In this document: positions 33,469-47,859 of the stretch, in pieces
How the letters are laid out: the number at the start of each line of letters is the position of its first letter
Position numbering within the stretch: the stretch's first letter is position 1
Assembly: GCA_950097015.1 (NCBI GenBank)
Contig: CATNEN010000008.1
Location: forward strand, 372,001-436,000
Length of the DNA: 64,000 nt
Direction: 5' to 3'
From: Macrostomum hystrix
Lineage: Eukaryota; Platyhelminthes; Macrostomidae
Notes under the pieces: model-generated
Database searches by the model: none
What the model was told of the DNA's origin: nothing
Seen by the model: only the letters and a program-made list of their open reading frames with translations
Translations under genes and position numbers: made by a program

Positions 33469-36400
33469 ATGTCAGCCACTTGGGATGAGATTCGCGGCTT
33501 GGCCGCCGATTTACAGCGGGTGCAGCTGAGTAGCGCCAAGCAGCGCCTAACTGAGCGCAACTGCATTGAAATTGTTCAACGCCTCACCCAAATGGGCCTC
33601 ATTAAATTAGTTTACACCTGCGATGGCAAGGCTTTCCTAACTGAGGCCGAACTGGCCAAGGAGATCCTCGAAGAGCTGGAGCTGCGCCAGCATCGCGTCA
33701 ATGTTGTCGCCCTACAGGAGGCTCTGAACATTGATCTGGGTACTGTGGAGCAGCGAGTTCGCGATCTAGTCAAATCTGATCCCGAGCTGCATCTAGTCAA
33801 TGGCGAATTCATGCACGAAGCCTATTTTCGTCGAGTCGCGCACGAGGTTAACGAGGCCCTATACGAACGCGGTCACGTGACCCTCGGAGAGTTGACCAAA
33901 GCGCACGGCCTACCAACCCAGACTCTGCTCTCCATTGTTCGCCAGTATCTGGGCACCGTCATTCAGGGCAGCCTGGAGGAGGACGCTCTGTTCACCGATC
34001 GCTACCTGCGTAGGCATCGGGCCAGAGTGCGCGGCTGCTTCAACGCCGCCATAAAGCCAATCACTGTGCAGCAGGCGGCTGGCCAATTGAAAATGCCCGA
34101 GAGGCTGTTGCGCAATGTGCTGGACGAATTGCACACCGCCGGCGAGCTGCGGGGCGTCTTTCAGGTTAGCTGAATTTCGTTTGAAAATACTGTAAAGCGT
34201 GTAGAAAACGAAAGATAAGCCTTCGCAATCGACTGTCCGAGTATTGGAATTTAGGCATTAGAAAGCATTGGTTTAACACACGAAGTTTGTATGTAAATAG
34301 TAGAAATGTACACGATTTTTTTCAATTCCACTGTTGGTAGCACGAAAAAGAAAAACTATTTATTTAGCAAACTATTTAAACTGTTAAATAAAACACTGCA
34401 GGGCGGCAAGTCCACCTACGTGCCGGCCTCGTTCAGCGTGGCTCACGACGATTGGATTCGCCAATTCTACGCCCAGAATCAGTACATGGAGCTCGAGGCT
34501 GTGCGCCGCTGCGGCCTTGTTGCTGAACCCAAAGCCTATCTGCGGCGCCTGCTAGGCGAGAAAGGCAACGAGCCGCTGGTGCTCAAGACTTGCATAGTTA
34601 GTTCCGATGTTGCCGCCGGCTTGGAGGCTGCGCTCGATGGCGTGCGCTGGCTGGACATCAGCCAGGCCCTGACTGTCCCGCTGACAGATGCCGATATTGA
34701 TGCGCTGCTTAGTCCGATGCTAGGTGAGTGAGCAACTGATTAACAGTAGACAGACCACGCTATTTTCCTCTGGGGAAAGACAACGTGGGTATTTCGAAGG
34801 TCCACGATATGGATCAACTAAATTTTTAAGCCTTCCGAAGTCAGCATCGTCGAGATATTCAGCAATTCTTGTCGAAGACCCTACTGACAATGCCAACTTA
34901 AATAGCATATATCCATATATCCATAAATTATAAATATAATAAATACAGTATAATCAACAATAATAGCCGAATTGGATACATGATAAAAGCAGAAAAAAAT
35001 GACTATATATAGTATTGGTGATTTTTGCCACCAGAATTTTTAAATACCTTGACGATGCCGATGTTTTGTCGGAGACTCATAGCCAGAGTCTCCGCTGCTG
35101 AATTTATAGACCATCCAACTAGATCAGCATGTGTAATTCAGTTTGAACTCCAGCAGGCTTGAATGATGATTAGGATTAAAGTCCACCCGGTCCGCAGGTT
35201 CTCGCCCAGACCTGGCCCAGGTAGCCGGGCACTATTTAATCAGCCGGAAATGGCTAGCCGATCTGTGCCAATCGTTTGATCAGTTTTTAAACGAGCGCGC
35301 CGAATCACTAGTTAAAGCCGATCCTAGCCTACTGCAGCAGCATCAGCAGAGGCGTCAGCCGCATCCAGACGTTGGCAGCGCCGACGCCGCCGACGATGAC
35401 GCTGGGGGCGGCGCTTTTGGCGGCCCAGTTGGCAAGATCAAATCCGGCGGTGGCACGCAGGGACGCGAAATCAAATTAAAAAGCACGAAAAATAAATACG
35501 CTGCCGGTAGGTCGGCCAACAAGGCTAACAAAGCCACCGAGTCGGCCAAGGATGTCGACAAAGAAGCTTCTTTGACCTCAATCAGCCTGTCTGACGTGTC
35601 TAGCCGACTGCGGGAGGCCCTGGAAAAACAGGAGGAAGCCGCCGGTGGGGTCGGCTGCGGAGAATCGTCGGTCAATGACGATCTAATCGAAGCCGTGTTT
35701 GAACTCATGTCGCCTGCCCTCAATGCCAGTCTGCAGAATCGGCTGGGCAGCGCTCTGACAGCCGATTCGGCCAACAAGCGCCAAGCAACTAGCGCCTGTC
35801 AGGCCCGCGCCGCCTCTCTTGTCAAACAGATGCGCCTATTTGAACGCGGTGCCGCTGCTTTGGGCGACGCCGATCTGCAGTCTGCGTTAAATAAACACCT
35901 GGCTAAATCTTTGGGCGCCTCTCTGATGTGCACCCTGTTGGAATATGCCGCCCTGAGCTGCGGCCTCGACGACTGCGCTAAACTGGCCGCATCGGCTGCC
36001 ATCACCGGCGGTATGACTGGCGATCAGCGCCAAAGACTCGTTGAACAGCTGCCGCCTGGGCAAGATCGCGACTGGCTAACGCTTATTAATTTGGCTCTGA
36101 GTGGCGACTCCATGGAGAAGGTAAATATATGCTTATTCCTAACCCGGTTTTGTTAGACACTTTTGTACTAACTAGGGTGGAGATAACAGCTGATCATTCG
36201 AGGATGGGGATAACAGCCAATCATTCCAGTAGGGAAATAACACCCAAGCATTCCCGGGATATGAATAGCAGGTGATCTCTCCAGTAGGGAAATAACACCC
36301 AAGCATTCCCGGCATGGGGATAACAGGTGATCTCCTAAATAGGGAAAAACATCCAAGCATTCCCGGGATGGGGATAACAGTGATCTCTCTAATAGGGAAA

Positions 36401-37203
36401 TAACATCCAAGCATTCCCGGGATGGGGATAACAGGTGATCTCTCTAATAGGGAAATAACATCCAAGCATTCCCGGGATATGAATAGCAGGTGATCTCTCC
36501 AGTAGGGAAATAACACCCAAGCATTCCCGGCATGGGGATAACAGGTGATCTCTACAATAGGGAAAAACATCCAAGCATTCCCGGGATGGGGATGGCAGGT
36601 GATCTCTCCAGTAGGGAAATAACACCCAAGCATTCCCGGCATGGGGATAATAGGTGATCTCTACAATAGGGAAAAAACATCCAAGCATTCCCGGGATGGG
36701 GATAACAGCTAATCAACCACAAAGGTATTACAACTGCTGTCATTGATTATTGTGCATCAATCACGTTTAGCGAGCAATCGGTGCGAATGAAATTTCAGAT
36801 ACACTCCCACGTAGACGGCATGTGCAATCGCCTGGGCCTTCTATTAAAGCCAGCCGATAAGAAGGCCGAGAAGGTTCTTTGCGCTGAAACTGCAGCTCGC
36901 CTAGTTGACTCCCTGGACTCAGCCGAGCCTGAGCTAGCCCTCCTAGTGACCGTCTCCCTGCTAGTACAGGCCTGCACTGGCATCCCCATTCACGCTCCGG
37001 GTCGATCTGTGCCTCAGCTAATCAATTACCTGCGCAATAATCGGCTGCGCGATTCGTCCGCCTGCGAACTGCTGCAATCCGCCCAGGAGCTGGTGGTCCG
37101 GCGGGCCAAGCGAGACGAAACCGTTGGCGCCGAGATTGAGGCTGTTTTCCCGTGCATTGTGGAATTAGGCAAATCTTGGAAAGCTGCGGCCGCTAAAAAG
37201 TGA
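33469..37203 (+). CDS. UFL1: E3 UFM1-protein ligase 1 (UFL1)
   Basis: Exons 33469-34164, 34402-34723, 35198-36120 and 36799-37203 join in phase to 781 residues, near the ~794 of human UFL1. The N-terminus (MSATWDEIRGLAADLQRVQL) with RLTERNCIEIVQRL and the winged-helix region are typical, as is the C-terminal helical domain (HSHVDGMCNRLGLLLKPADK). UFL1 transfers UFM1 from UFC1 to ER-linked targets such as ribosomal protein uL24, working with DDRGK1 and CDK5RAP3. Residues ~385-430 form a low-complexity Gly/Lys linker. The ATG (gccgccatg) lies 34 bases after an acceptor-like ttcag. Intron 3 is mostly a minisatellite. Confidence 0.95.
36178..36718. repeat. ~55-bp minisatellite in UFL1 intron 3
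   Basis: About ten copies containing gggaaataacacccaagcat, tcccgg and ggggataacaggtgatctc, with length variants. The intron is 36121-36798, so the array covers about 80% of it. Minus-strand open frames through it (PGNAWVLFPYWRDHL) are spurious. Confidence 0.93.
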
Positions 37204-39439
<2,236 letters not shown>

Positions 39440-39594
39440 ACCAAGAATTGATTGATCTAAATTTTATTAGGCACATTGTGTCCTATTTGTTGAAGCGCCC
39501 CTGTGACTCAACCTTCTATTTTTAACATCAATACAAAGTCAAAGAAGTGATTAGGTGAAAATTTAAATTGTTTAGATGAAAATGTATTTCGATA

Positions 39595-39600
39595 AATAAA
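39595..39600 (+). terminator. Poly(A) signal of beta-tubulin
   Basis: AATAAA, about 155 bases after the stop codon. A second AATAAA follows near 39633. Confidence 0.5.
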
Positions 39601-40739
39601 TCTGGAATCGATCGAGCACTAAACTTTATATAATAAAATTGCAAGACATTTAACAACGACTAGCCACATAGCGCCTTCAAAATACTATTGATCAGTTGGT
39701 CCGCTTCTCCTATTATTTGACTATTAAAACTCATCCGCAAAAATCCCCGTCGAGATATATGTATCGGCATGTTTTGCTGACCCAAAATGATATTACTCCT
39801 ATTACTACTATTACTATTCATGATAAATTTTTACTACAGCAAAGTCGGGCAATATTATACTAGTCCGCAACCAGCAACCGGAAGCTCCGCATAGTTCTAA
39901 AGTACAGCAATGAAGTATTCGTTTCTATTGCCATAGTCGCGTGCGCTTCTTCCCGAGTGTTTATTATATTTTTGGCTTTTTATTTTTACTAAGACACTTT
40001 TTCGGTTAATGGTATTTTTATTATAATCAATTATTAGTATTCTCCTTTCAGTTGCTTTGCCACTAAGTCAAATTTTTGTTCAGTTATTATTTTGCCACCT
40101 TGGATTTTTTTCATGTATTTATTTACAGGTACGAGCAGGTTAATGAAAACTTAAAACTGCGTCTGTGATGCTGAGAAACTGATTTGTTGGTTGCAGCCTA
40201 GCAACAAAAGTTTCAATTCGATTAGTAGCTTATACAAGTACAGTGCAGGGGTATCCGATTAATGCTTACGTGCGGCCAGCAAATCTCTAATCCAATATTC
40301 TAATATCCAGAGCACTCGCTTGCCCGTCAATTTCCAATGTCTAAGTTTAAGAATTCTCATCTAAATAGTACTAACTAGCTACTGTAAGTAGCAAAACATT
40401 TTCTCGCTGTTTTCTATTATTTATATTCTGAACAAAGCAATTAGAAGTCGTAGGCCTAAAGCAATTGTTTTCTCTTAAGTAGAAAGCAAATCGCAAATAT
40501 AAAATAATGGAATCAATTTTTAATTTACTAAATCCGCTTTTTATATTTCAAAATCGTATGAAATAAAGCAAAATAAATTCGTAGTCGACGGCCGTCGTTA
40601 ATTATGACATAAACTAACAAGTGTGCAGACATGCCTTGTTTCTTTCAAGTTTTTCCTGCCGTCTATTTATCGATAGCAATGTCCCGGAACCCATTTGGGC
40701 CAGATATACATCTAGTGACACATCCACTACAGTTGCTGT

Positions 40740-40910
40740 TATGCCGCGTACAGCGATTCAGTCCATGGACTGGTGGGGCCGCCTATTAAGGAGTTAAGCG
40801 TCTTAGTCAAGGACAAATAATAATTATTTCACATGGACTGAGGTTCGAACCCCAGACGTCTCATTTTGGGAGTCCTAATATCTAACGACTGTGCTACAAC
40901 CTGTCTGATA
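40740..40910. mobile_element. SINE family 2 copy, internally deleted
   Basis: It shares cagtccatggactggtgggg and ccgcc with the copy at 54.7 kb. It shares the gtcaaggac and gaggttcgaaccccagac segment with the copy at 31.3 kb. The central ctaccccagctaatgcc domain is missing. Confidence 0.5.
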
Positions 40911-41050
40911 GGCATAAAGTGTGCTCTTGGCTTGCATGTGACGCGAATGCCTTTTACCTGAGCTTCGTTGTTTCTTTCAGATTGCTCAACGCAACAGTCC
41001 AGATACTTTCAGATGGGCTGAGATTGTACTCACGCTGATTAAGGAAAACG

Positions 41051-44000
41051 ATGTCCGAATCTACTAATAGTTGTTCCACTGTGGCGGCGGCAGATGTCGG
41101 CGCTTGTGAAACTCTCGAATACAGCATCGCCGATTGCAGCTCCTTCTCTGAGCAATATCCGCCGGAGAATATTCTCAATAATAGGCCGTCTGATCAGGTA
41201 TTAATTAATTCTTAAACGATTATTTTCTTGTTTGCTATGATTTGATATTAGTTCTGTACATTCGCTCTGGCTTTCTCATCATCTGACAATGTCTGAAGCC
41301 ACCAAGCCTTCTCTTCCCGGCTGCCCCCAGTAAGAGTCTGGCCTTGGGGTGTTGCGGATTTCGTGGTCGGGTGGTTTGAGGTTTTCAAACTTAAAATTGC
41401 TTCGCCGCCTTTTGAGAAAGTCTCGTTAAATGACGCTTTTAACGAATTTTATCCACGTGGACATATGGATTTGAGTATGGGGAATATACTAAGAAAAATA
41501 AGTGACCGTTCAAATCGATAATCAATACCTAGCTACAAGCTTGGAATACATAAATATTTCCAATAAAAAAGTAAGCAGGTAAAATACTCGTATTTACTCG
41601 TATAAAGCTCTCAAGAACCTGAAGTCGAATTTTGTTTCCTTCGAAACCTCTCAGTCCAGCCGCTGGTCGTCGGAGACCAACTCGCCGCCCCAGTACTTAC
41701 TGCTGAAGCTGGCTCGCCCAGCCCTGCTGCGTCGGGTCAGCTTCGGCAAATACGAGAAGCCGCATGTGTGCAATCCCAAGCGATTGCGCATCTCCGCCGG
41801 TCTCTGCCCAAGCCGGCTCTACAGCCTGGCCACCTGCCAGCTGGCTAATGACTCCAGCGCTGAGTCATTCTGCTTGAGTCTGCAGCTGCGCGGCCGCGAG
41901 ATGCCCTGCCTGTTTATCCGCCTGGAGCCACTAATTACCTGGGGCGGCACCTTTAACTTCTCCATCTGGTTTGTGCAGCTAGAGGGTGAGAGTTCTGTTC
42001 GACTGTCTGTTTGGAATGGGTGTCTGTCCGTTCGGAATGGGTGTCTGTCTGTTCGGATTGGGTGTCTGTTCGGAATGGGTGTCTGTCTGTTCGGATTGGG
42101 TGTCTGTCCGTTCGGAATGGGTGTCTGTCTGTTCGGAATGGGTGTCTGTCCGTTCAGAATGGGTGTATGTCCGATCAGAATGGGTGTATGTCCGTTCGGA
42201 ATGGGTGTCTGTCCGTTCAGAATGGGTGTATGTCCGATCAGAATGGGTGTATGTCTGTCCGTTCGGAATGGGTGTATGTCCGTTCGGAATGGGTGTCTGT
42301 CCGTTTCTGTCTGACTGCTGAAGATTATAATTTAGATTAATCGGAAAATCAGTTCTTCAAATTCCATAAATTCTTCGAAAATCCCCACCCAGGCGTAGCC
42401 AATTCGGACATTGTGGGCCAGAGTCTCGACTGGTTGCGCGATTTCCGCGAACGCGAAAGCATTCGATTGTGCATGAAGCACATGCGCCGACGCGGTCACA
42501 CTGAAGCATTTCGCGCGCTGTCCAGGGAGACTGGCGTCCAACTGGAACATCCGATACTGGCCGAGCTGTACAACTGTCTGGTTGATCTTGGCGACTTCGA
42601 CCGCTGCGAGGAGCTCATTCAGAGGGCCTACGATGAGCGTTTGTTTGACCAATCTGCTAGGTTTGTCAAGCCAAGTTTGTGTATCTTGGGCATAGCCAAT
42701 TTGTGTAGTGTGTCACTGTCAGTGGTATCTGAGTAGTGTGTCATTGTCAGCAGTATCTGAGTAGTGTGTCAGCGCCAATTAAAAGCTGTGTTATGTATTT
42801 ACAGCGCCCAGGCCTGTCGAGCGGTGTGGCAGCCAATCGAGCCTGTGGCGTCGGCTGACAGTCAGTCCACTGGCCAATCGTACAAGCCGGGCATGCGCGG
42901 CGGCCATCAGATGGCTATAGACCACTTGGCCAGACAGATCTACCTATTAGGCGGTTGGGATGGCTATCGCGACCTAGCCGACTTCTGGGCCTACGACATC
43001 GACGCCAACAGGTGGCGCTGCCTCTCTGCGGACACCAGCGCCGATGGCGGCCCAAGTCCGCGCTCCTGTCACAAGATCTGCTTCGACTACGAACGCAAGC
43101 GTCTGTATACGCTTGGCCGCTACGTGGACTCCTCGCTGCGGGACTGTCCAGAGAGTATGCGCAACGATTTCTACGTCTGGGACGCCGAAGCCGGCGCCTG
43201 GCTACTGATCTGCGACGACACCGCCTGCCAGCCTGGAGGGCCCTGCCTACTGTTCGATCACCAGATGTGCATTCACGTTGCTAGGCAGGTCAGATATCAT
43301 TGGGGTCTATTTGTTTTTTATTACACCTGCCACAATTGGGACATATGTGTAGTCTACAGCACAGACGCAGCTACTGCGCGGCGGATCAGAAGGCTGCATA
43401 CGGCTGTTTAGTCCCCCTAGTGTGTTGGACTAGGGGGACGCCACACACCCCAGCTAATGCCACAACCCCCACTAGGCTACAACCCCCACTAGGCATCAAC
43501 CCCCACTAGGCTACAACCCCCACTAGGCATCAACCCCCACTAGGCTACAACCCCCACTAGGCATCAACCCCCACTAGGCTACAACCCCCACTAGGCTACA
43601 ACCCCCACTAGGCTACAACCCCCACTAGGCTACAACCCCCACTAGGCATCAACCCCCACTAGGCTACAACCCCCACTAGGCTACAACCCCCACTAGGCTA
43701 CAACCCCCACTAGGCTACAACCCCAACTAGGCTACAATCCCCACTAGGCCACAACCCCCACTAGGCTACAACCCCCACTATGCTACAACCCCCACTAGGC
43801 TACAACCCCCAATAGGCTACAACCCCCAATAGGCTACAACCCCCACTAGGCTACAACCCCCACTAGGCTACAACCCCCACTAGGCATCAACCCCCACTAG
43901 GCTACAACCTCAACTAGGCTACAATCCCCACTAGGCTACAATCCCCACTAGGCTACAACCCCCACTAGGCTACAACCCCCACTAGGCTACAACCCCCACT

Positions 44001-45995
44001 AGGCATCAACCCCGACCAGGCTACAACCCCCACTAGGCTACAACCCCAACTAGGCTACAATCCCCACTAGGCATCAACCCCCACTAGGCTACAACCCCCA
44101 CTAGGCTACAACCCCCACTAGGCTACAACCCCCACTAGGCTACAACCCCCACTAGGCATCAACCCCCACTAGGCTACAACCTCAACTAGGCTACAATCCC
44201 CACTAGGCTACAATCCCCACTAGGCTACAACCCCCACTAGGCTACAACCCCCACTAGGCTACAACCCCCACTAGGCTACAACCCCCACTAGGCTACAACC
44301 CCCACTAGGCTGCAATCCCAATAGGCTACAACCCCCAATAGGCTACAACCCCCACTAGGCTACAACCCCCACTAGGCTGCAATCCCAATAGGCTACAACC
44401 CCCAATAGGCTACAACCCCCTAGCCTAGGTTACAGTGGCGTCTGTAATCAGTTGAGTAGTGCTTAAAAGATAATTTGAATAAAATCTAGTAATTAAGTTT
44501 TGCTATTACTCTCAGGTTATATACGTGTTCGGTGGTAGAGAGCTGCATCGATCGGATGTTCAACAAGGGGGCGGTAGCGGCAGCAGCGGCGGTGTCGGAG
44601 GACCTTCAAACCTGGACAGTGTAATGATGGAGCACTACTACTACTACCAACCGCAGCAAGGTTCTGTCCTGTCCTCGGCATCATCCGCATCATCGCAGCA
44701 TCACAGTCATCATCATCACAGGCGTCTCCTGCCTGCTCACACCTACTCAGGCCTGCACTCTTATCATATCGGCACTAACACCTGGACTCAGCTGCGCTGC
44801 GATGGTCGCATGCTGACACCTCGAATGGGTCACTCAATGCTGCTGCATCCCATTGCTGACTGTCTATACGTTCTGGCTGGTCAGCGAGTCAAAGAGCAGC
44901 TGACCGATTTTGTTCGCTTCGATTTGACCGCCAGCCGTGCTGTCTGCCTTGCCGATCACGCCTGCAAGCCATCTGGCTGCGGCCTGACACAGAGGGCCAC
45001 GCTGGATCCGGAATTGGACGAGATCTACGTGCTCACAGGTACAGACTACTGGCCCACTTTCCCATTAGTGCTATTGCATTTAGCACACCCCTGTGCAGCT
45101 TAACTTGACATACATTATTAAAAATACAGGCCCGCATCGAGATCGCACATCGACCGATGAGCACTCTCTGTGGGTGTACTCAATACGGCGCGACAGCTGG
45201 ACCTGTGTCTACCGTCGGGCCGTCAGCGGGCCACAGCAGCAGCACCAGCAGCACCACCTGCAGCCTCTGCAACCTGCGCCAAGATACGCTCACCAACTGC
45301 TGTACGATCCTGCCGAGAAGGTGCACTATCTATTTGGCGGCAAGACCGGTGCTCAGCATCACCAGCAACAGCAGCAGCAACAACAGGCTAGCAGCGGCCG
45401 AGCTACACCTGGCTTCGATGGCGGCAGCCGCCTCGACGATTTCTGGTCGCTGCGTCTTGTGCGCGACTCACCTGCCGACCTGGCCAGACGCTGCCGCCTC
45501 CTACTGCGCCGCCAGCTCTGCCTGGAGCTGCTGCATTCAGGCCAGCCGGCTCTGGCACTCGGACATCTCCGACAGCGAGTGGCCAAGCTGGCCGATCCAG
45601 CTAGTCCCGACGATGCCAGATTGCTGCGACGCCTGGCCGAACAGCTTGTGCGATGCAGCGGCGGCGATGCTGCTGACGTCGACGATGCTGACGACAATGA
45701 TGTTGGAAGCGCCAGCGATGAGGAGAGCGACGTCGAGTTGTTGACGGGGCCAGCTGGCCGGAGCGCCGTCAGCTCCGACCAGGCCCAGGCTGAGGCGGCC
45801 TCGGCTGCTCGTCGACTGCTGCTCAATCGGCGTCGAAAGTCCACTTCAATCGTCGCCGATCAACGCCGTCGTCTATTTGGCCGCCTGTCGCGCCTGTTCC
45901 CGGAGGCCGACTCGCAGCCGCGATCGCATCTGCCCGACCTGCTGGCCTGTCCCTGCTCTGGCGAGGCCGGCGGAAGCTGCGGCCTGCCGCTCTGA
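41051..45995 (+). CDS. MKLN1: Muskelin
   Basis: Six exons in phase: 41051-41197, 41655-41985, 42393-42660, 42805-43288, 44516-45038 and 45130-45995. They encode 872 residues against ~735 in human. Order: discoidin-like domain (SSFSEQYPPENILNNRPSDQ, RWSSET, FGKYEKPHVCN, NFSIWFVQLE), LisH (ESIRLCMKHMRRRGHTEAF), CTLH (HPILAELYNCLVDLGDFDRC), then kelch repeats from GMRGGHQM and GGWDGYRDLADFWAYDI to HQLLYDPAEKVHYLFGGK. Muskelin is a subunit of the CTLH (GID) ubiquitin ligase and links to cytoskeleton and trafficking. The extra length is Gly/Ser/His/Gln-rich insertions in kelch loops (about residues 420-470 and 610-660) plus an acidic C-terminal stretch. Introns 2 and 4 carry minisatellites. Confidence 0.95.
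41262..41352 (-). mobile_element. SINE family 1 fragment
   Basis: In minus orientation, ggctttctcatcatctgaca and ccaccaagccttctcttccc match the family 1 body. It is a short remnant in muskelin intron 1. Confidence 0.5.
41998..42306. repeat. ~21-bp minisatellite in muskelin intron 2
   Basis: About 15 copies of gggtgtctgtccgttcggaat with transitions and a few 4-base length variants. It begins about 12 bases after the donor, so the array covers most of the 407-base intron. Repeated SVRNGCL-type readings are spurious. Confidence 0.92.
43411..43439. repeat. Perfect 11-bp hairpin before the 17-bp array
   Basis: gtccccctagt and actagggggac are exact complements with a 7-base loop. The right side is followed by cacaccccagctaatgcc, which resembles the SINE family 2 central domain, and then by the array. 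Confidence 0.7.
43462..44425. repeat. 17-bp minisatellite in muskelin intron 4, about 57 copies
   Basis: Tandem cccactaggctacaacc units with 16-bp catcaac variants and tgcaatcccaata variants arranged in repeated blocks, indicating segmental duplication within the array. The intron is 43289-44515. Confidence 0.95.
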
Positions 45996-46616
45996 CGCAT
46001 CGGATTGCATTTCCAATGTTAACATGTACCAGTATATAGAAAATATCATTAGAGTTGCTGCTTGATCATCTATCACACCTGTTTGACGCCTGACGGCCTG
46101 GCTTCTACTTAGCTAATTAATTTTCTTCCTCGGGGTTAAATGCAATGTGAGATTAGTTTTTTTATTGTTACACTTTAGTCTTTCTATACATTCTCAATGC
46201 ATTGGCAAAGGTCTACTTAATATTAGTAAGCTCTGTGCATTTTTTCTGAAACTTTCTCTGGCTCGATGTGATTCGCTTTAAGTGCGCATTCGCTCCAGCT
46301 GTTTAAATGATTGTTGAGATTGATCCTGATATATCAAGCTATAGCTACCAACTGGGTCCAACCTGCTTGTTATATGTATGTGCCACGATAATCTTATATC
46401 GATCTGTAAGATTATTACTTGTAACTAGACTGTTCTGATTCGATATTCTCTTTCAATTCAGTACTCAGTATATAGCATGCGCGCATTGCAATTTGTTGAT
46501 TGCTGATTAGGAATTTATCATTATTTTCCTGTTCATATTTAAGAGATCCTTATTTATTGCTGACCTTCCGTTGTTTGTGTTTAAAACTAATTTATTATCG
46601 AGTAATGTAGTACTTA
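45996..46616. other. Muskelin 3' region
   Basis: AT-rich sequence after the muskelin stop, running up to the 26-bp array. I see no canonical AATAAA and no conserved frame. Confidence 0.5.
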
Positions 46617-47520
46617 AGGGAGTGTCCAGTCAGGTGCAGTCTAGGGAGTGTCCAGTCAGGTGCAGTCCAGGGAGTGTCCAGTCAGGTGCAGTCCAGGGAG
46701 TGACCAGTCAGGTGCAGTCCAGGGAGTGACCAGTCAGGTGCAGTCCAAGGAGTGACCAGTCAGGTGCAGTCCAGGGAGTGACCAGTCAGGTGCAGTTCAG
46801 GGAGTGACCAGTCAGGTGCAGTCCAGGGAGTGACCAGTCAGGTGCAGTCCAGGGAGTGACCAGTCAGGTGCAGTCCAGGTGGTGACCAGTCAGGTGCAGT
46901 CCAAGGAGTGGCCAGTCAGGTGCAGTCCAGGGAGTGACCAGTCAGGTGCAGTCCAGGTGGTGACCAGTCAGGTGCAGTCCAGGGAGTGACCAGTCATGTG
47001 CAGTCCAGGGAGTGACCAGTCAGGTGCAGTCCAGGTGGTGACCAGTCAGGTGCAGTCCAGGTGGTGACCAGTCAGGTGCAGTCCAGGGGGTGACCAGTCA
47101 GGTGCAGTCCAGGGAGTGACCAGTCAGGTGCAGTCCAGGGAGTGACCAGTCATGTGCAGTCCAGGGAGTGACCAGTCAGGTGCAGTCCAGGTGGTGACCA
47201 GTCAGGTGCAGTCCAGGGAGTGACCAGTCAGGTGCAGTTCAGGGAGTGACCAGTCAGGTGCAGTCCAGGTGGTGACCAGTCAGGTGCAGTCCAGGTGGTG
47301 ACCAGTCAGGTGCAGTCCAGGGGGTGACCAGTCAGGTGCAGTCCAGGGAGTGACCAGTCAGGTGCAGTCCAGGTGGTGACCAGTCAGGTGCAGTCCAGGT
47401 GGTGACCAGTCAGGTGCAGTCCAGGGGGTGACCAGTCAGGTGCAGTCCAGGGAGTGACCAGTCAGGTGCAGTCCAGGGAGTGACCAGTCAGGTGCAGTCC
47501 AGGGGGTGACCAGTCAGGTG
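46617..47520. repeat. 26-bp minisatellite upstream of EMRE, about 35 copies
   Basis: Units contain agtgaccagtcaggtgcagt then ccaggg, with variants ccaggtgg, ccaagg and ttcagg. The array ends about 43 bases before the EMRE ATG and reaches to within 30 bases of its acceptor. Confidence 0.95.
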
Positions 47521-47562
47521 CAGCCTCATTCGAATTCCGTGTCCCTGCAGTCTCGCCAAGTC

Positions 47563-47859
47563 ATGCGGCCCTCAGCCGGCCTATTCCTGGTGCTGCGCCG
47601 GGCTTTCTCCGCCGGAGGGCCGTTGCGCTCGTCCAGCGGCTACTCGCAGACCGGCCCCGTGCGCTGCTACGACGGCACAGCCGGCGCCTACATGGACTGC
47701 GGCGCCCTGCACGATCGGCCTCTGCGCATGCGATTCGGCGCCCTGCGCGCCGTCATTGTCATTGTCCCGTCGCTACTCATTGGAGCCACGCTGAGCAAGG
47801 AGGGCGCCGCCTTCCTTGAAGAAAACGACATCTTTGTGCCGGACGATGATGACGACTGA
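47563..47859 (+). CDS. SMDT1: Essential MCU regulator EMRE, mitochondrial
   Basis: The 98-residue frame starts at MRPSAGLFLVLRRAFSAGG, an Arg-rich mitochondrial presequence. It continues to the diagnostic segment MRFGALRAVIVIVPSLLIGA (single inner-membrane helix), then TLSKEGAAFLEENDIFVP and a five-Asp C-terminus. EMRE bridges the MCU pore and MICU1 in the mitochondrial calcium uniporter; the acidic tail binds MICU1. The frame is open further upstream, but the acceptor ccctgcag sits 12 bases before this ATG, so I chose 47563. AATAAA at 48242-48247 lies about 380 bases downstream. Confidence 0.92.
   Translation: MRPSAGLFLVLRRAFSAGGPLRSSSGYSQTGPVRCYDGTAGAYMDCGALHDRPLRMRFGALRAVIVIVPSLLIGATLSKEGAAFLEENDIFVPDDDDD

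Larger units (their letters stand above)
39440..41050. other. Tubulin 3' region and spacer to muskelin
   Basis: It contains the tubulin 3'UTR with AATAAA at 39595-39600, AT-rich DNA and a SINE family 2 copy (40740-40910). No conserved frame was seen. Confidence 0.55.

Noticed and set aside
36178-36718. gggataacagg in each unit, resembling part of the I-SceI homing site
   Set aside because: Only about 11 of 18 bases match and no homing endonuclease gene is present. This is coincidence within a minisatellite.
41986-42321. Repeated SVRNGCL/FGMGVCP frames in three registers
   Set aside because: They are readings of the minisatellite in muskelin intron 2. The flanking exons are joined in phase by splicing.
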